DNA from: Reyranella sp.
GTDB lineage: Bacteria > Pseudomonadota > Alphaproteobacteria > Reyranellales > Reyranellaceae
Reading direction: 5' to 3'
Length of the DNA stretch: 8,347 nucleotides
Assembly (NCBI GenBank): GCA_021732965.1
Contig: JAKFVZ010000778.1
Location: 1-8,347 of the forward strand
A program made the position numbers and the translations under genes. Positions 6,244-8,347 of this stretch are shown in pieces. The notes beneath the pieces were generated by a model. That model ran no database searches, was not told the origin of the DNA, and was given only the letters and a program-made list of their open reading frames with translations. Position 1 is the first letter of the stretch. Every line of letters starts with the position of its first letter.

Positions 6244-8306
6244 TGCGCGCGCTCCGCATAGTCACCTATATCCTCGTGGCGCTCGTCGCGGTGCTCGGTC
6301 TCGCCTTTGCGGGCGTGCAGACCACCGCCGGCAAGCGGCTTCTGGCGTCCGCCATTTCCAGCGCCGCCTCCTCGCCCGATCAGAAGATTCGCATCACCGG
6401 CATCGACGGGTTCGTCCCGACCGATCTCCGCGTGGCGCAAATCGAGATCGCCGACCGCACCGGACCGTGGCTGCAGGCCGAGAATGCGCACGTCGCCTGG
6501 TCGTTCGGCTCGCTGCTGCAGCGCAAGCTGCGCATCGACATCGTGTCCGCGGCGAAGATCGGCGTGCTGCGCGCGCCGCAAACGGCGGAGGTCAAGGACG
6601 CCAGGCCGAGCACCGGCGGCGTCCAACTCCCCTTCGACATCGACTTGCGGGCGCTGCGCATCGACGATCTTCATCTGGCGGGCGCACTCGGCGGCTTCGA
6701 TTCACATTGGAAGATCGGCGGCGATGCCGCCATTGCCGGCGACCTCGGCGAGATCCGCGCGAAGCTCGCGGCCGATCGCCTCGAAGGTCCCAAAGGCAAG
6801 CTGACCGCCGATGTGCGCATCGACCGCTCGCCGCGCAGGATCGCGGCCGACATCACGCTCGACGAGGATCCAGGCGGCATGGTCGCCGCGCTGATGCAGC
6901 GGCCCGACCTGCCGGAGATCTCTCTCAAGCTTTCGGCGCAGGGGGATGCCCGGGACGGCACGGCCGAACTGACGGCCAGAGCCGGCGACAAGGCGACGGC
7001 CACGGGTACCCTGCGTTGGCTGCCCGACGGCAACGATACCGGCCTGCAGGCCACGCTGGAGGCCGGTCCGATAGACGTCCCCGCCCAGGGCGTCGCGTGG
7101 AAGGGCCTGCACCTCAAGGCCGACGGCAAGCTCACCGACGCGATCCGACTGCAGGGAAGCGTCGAGGAACTGAAGCTCGCGACGCTCGATCCGCGCCTTC
7201 CCCAGCCCGGCACGGTCACGCTCGATGCCACGGTGGCCGGCCTCACCGGCGGCAAGGTCACCGTGCGATCGTTCGAGGTCGGGATGCCGCTGGTGCGCGC
7301 GAAGGGCGACGGCGACTATGTGCCGGCCGACGACAGGGGCGAAATCCGGGCGACGGTCGACCTGCCGAGTCTCGAACCGCTGTCGGCCATGGCAGGCCAG
7401 GCCCTCACCGGAAGGGCGCAGGTCCAGCTCACGGCCGGCATCGACAAGGGCAACCTCTCGGCGCGCTGGCAGGGTGTCATCGACCAGTTCGGATCGCCCA
7501 GCGTGCCGCCCGGCCTGATCGCGACGGTGAATCTCGCCGGCAATGCGACGCTGGCGCCCGATGGCACCTGGACGGCCCGCGACGTCAAGATCGGCAGCGA
7601 CAGCGGCACGCTCACCGTCTCGGGCCGCGGCCGCGAGCAGGCCGGCACGCTCGATCTCGTGCTCGATCTGCCGCGCCTCGCCGCCTTCCGCGCCGACGTG
7701 GGCGGCACGGCAACCGCCAACGCCACCGTGGGCTTCGGCGGTCCCGAGACCTCGCTGAAGCTCAAGGTCGAGACGCGGGACGTCGCCTATCAGGCCTCCG
7801 GTCTGGCGATCGCCTCCCAGCGCCTCGTCCTCGACACCACCGTGTCTCTGACGGCCGACGGCAAGCTCGGCGGTACGGTCCAGGCCGAAGGCGACGTCCA
7901 GAACCAGCCCCTGACCTTGAACGGCCGCTTCGCCCATGACGCGACCGCGGGTCTCTCGGTGCCGAGCCTCCAGGGCCGCTGGTCCAGTGCGGTGCTCGAT
8001 GTCGCCAACCTCGTCGTCTCCTCGGCGCGCACCACCGGGCATGCCCGGCTGACCGTCTCGCAGTTGAAGGACGTCGAGGCGCTGAAGGCGTTCGGTCTCG
8101 AAGGCTCGCTGGTTGCCGACGTCACCGCCGATCCCAACGCGCCAGCGGGCCGCCTCGACATTTCCGTAAAAGGCAGCGACCTGGCGGGCCAGGGCGTCGG
8201 CGCGGGCACACTCGATCTCTCGGGCAGCGTCGACGATCCTGCCGGCCACGCCGCCACCGACCTGACACTGGCCGCGACCCGACTGCGCGGCGCCGGTGGT
8301 CTTTAG
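6243..8306 (+). CDS. tamB: TamB-like translocation/assembly protein, N-terminal half, ending at an in-frame TAG
   Basis: Recognised from position directly after tamA and from protein character. A short basic start (MRAL) and an uncleaved transmembrane anchor (IVTYILVALVAVLGLAFAGV, residues 6-25) are followed by KRLLASAISSAASS and the typical early block IRITGIDGFVPTDLRVAQIEI. Then come hundreds of residues of alternating beta-strand sequence (the AsmA/TamB-like groove, for example LDLRGT-type repeats such as GTLDLVLDLPRL and GTLDLSGSVDD). TamB spans the periplasm from inner membrane to TamA. The frame stops with TAG at 8304-8306 after 687 residues, about half the usual 1,200-1,500. After the TAG the same frame stays open to the window edge (TLKATAKGDRQSG), which reads as more TamB beta repeat. 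The conserved C-terminal DUF490 domain, which contacts TamA, lies beyond. Start ATG 6243-6245 overlaps the tamA stop, suggesting translational coupling. Confidence 0.85.
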   Translation: MRALRIVTYILVALVAVLGLAFAGVQTTAGKRLLASAISSAASSPDQKIRITGIDGFVPTDLRVAQIEIADRTGPWLQAENAHVAWSFGSLLQRKLRIDIVSAAKIGVLRAPQTAEVKDARPSTGGVQLPFDIDLRALRIDDLHLAGALGGFDSHWKIGGDAAIAGDLGEIRAKLAADRLEGPKGKLTADVRIDRSPRRIAADITLDEDPGGMVAALMQRPDLPEISLKLSAQGDARDGTAELTARAGDKATATGTLRWLPDGNDTGLQATLEAGPIDVPAQGVAWKGLHLKADGKLTDAIRLQGSVEELKLATLDPRLPQPGTVTLDATVAGLTGGKVTVRSFEVGMPLVRAKGDGDYVPADDRGEIRATVDLPSLEPLSAMAGQALTGRAQVQLTAGIDKGNLSARWQGVIDQFGSPSVPPGLIATVNLAGNATLAPDGTWTARDVKIGSDSGTLTVSGRGREQAGTLDLVLDLPRLAAFRADVGGTATANATVGFGGPETSLKLKVETRDVAYQASGLAIASQRLVLDTTVSLTADGKLGGTVQAEGDVQNQPLTLNGRFAHDATAGLSVPSLQGRWSSAVLDVANLVVSSARTTGHARLTVSQLKDVEALKAFGLEGSLVADVTADPNAPAGRLDISVKGSDLAGQGVGAGTLDLSGSVDDPAGHAATDLTLAATRLRGAGGL

Positions 8307-8347
8307 ACACTGAAGGCGACGGCAAAAGGCGATCGCCAGAGCGGCAT
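8304..8347 (+). other. in-frame TAG and open continuation of tamB to the window edge
   Basis: After ...TRLRGAGGL the frame reads TAG and then 13 sense codons (TLKATAKGDRQSG). The alternating hydrophobic/polar pattern and the KGD phrase match the repeats just upstream, so I take this as the continuing tamB frame rather than intergenic DNA. No ribosome binding site or new start is visible in these bases. Confidence 0.55.

Noticed and set aside
6702..8249. Minus-strand open frame of 515 codons opposite tamB
   Set aside because: Antisense shadow of tamB: no signal peptide, no recognisable motif, biased Arg/Gly/Asp/Val composition. The plus-strand frame continues tamA-tamB with a transmembrane anchor and beta repeats.

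Overview
The window is GC-rich (third codon positions almost all G or C) and has the gene content of a free-living, aerobic alphaproteobacterium. A Bug-type solute-binding protein, a class III (LigAB) extradiol dioxygenase and a TamA-TamB pair together fit soil or freshwater groups such as Bradyrhizobium or Reyranella relatives. That placement is an inference from gene content and codon use; there is no rRNA or other marker gene here.

Layout. (1) At the left edge, on the minus strand, are the first 51 codons of an alpha/beta hydrolase. It diverges from (2) a plus-strand 2-oxoglutarate/Fe(II) dioxygenase of the PF10014 type (307-1059). (3) This gene converges, with a 7-base gap, on a four-gene minus-strand operon that starts at about 4062 and reads leftward: SDR oxidoreductase, Bug/TctC periplasmic binding protein, LigA-like small subunit, LigB-like catalytic subunit. 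The last three genes are tightly packed (12-base gap, then a one-base TGATG overlap). The set looks like the uptake and ring-cleavage part of an aromatic-acid catabolic pathway; the substrate cannot be read from the sequence. (4) An AT-rich divergent intergenic region (about 4063-4365) carries a perfect TATAAT on the plus strand. (5) On the plus strand follow tamA (outer-membrane Omp85 protein) and tamB (inner-membrane-anchored periplasmic bridge protein). They overlap by one base (TGATG) and form the TAM envelope module. tamB runs to the right edge.

The most notable observation is a pair of in-frame TAG codons inside otherwise well-conserved reading frames. One is in the Bug/TctC gene (2380-2382), 40 codons before a family-typical C-terminus. 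The other is in tamB (8304-8306), about halfway through the usual length, with plausible TamB-like sequence continuing in frame up to the window edge. TAG also seems to be a genuine terminator here (end of the SDR gene, end of the Bug gene), so wholesale recoding is unlikely. Nonsense mutations, sequence errors, or partial amber suppression remain open. Apart from this, the window is ordinary metabolic and envelope content; I see no CRISPR array, mobile element, tRNA, rRNA or phage genes.
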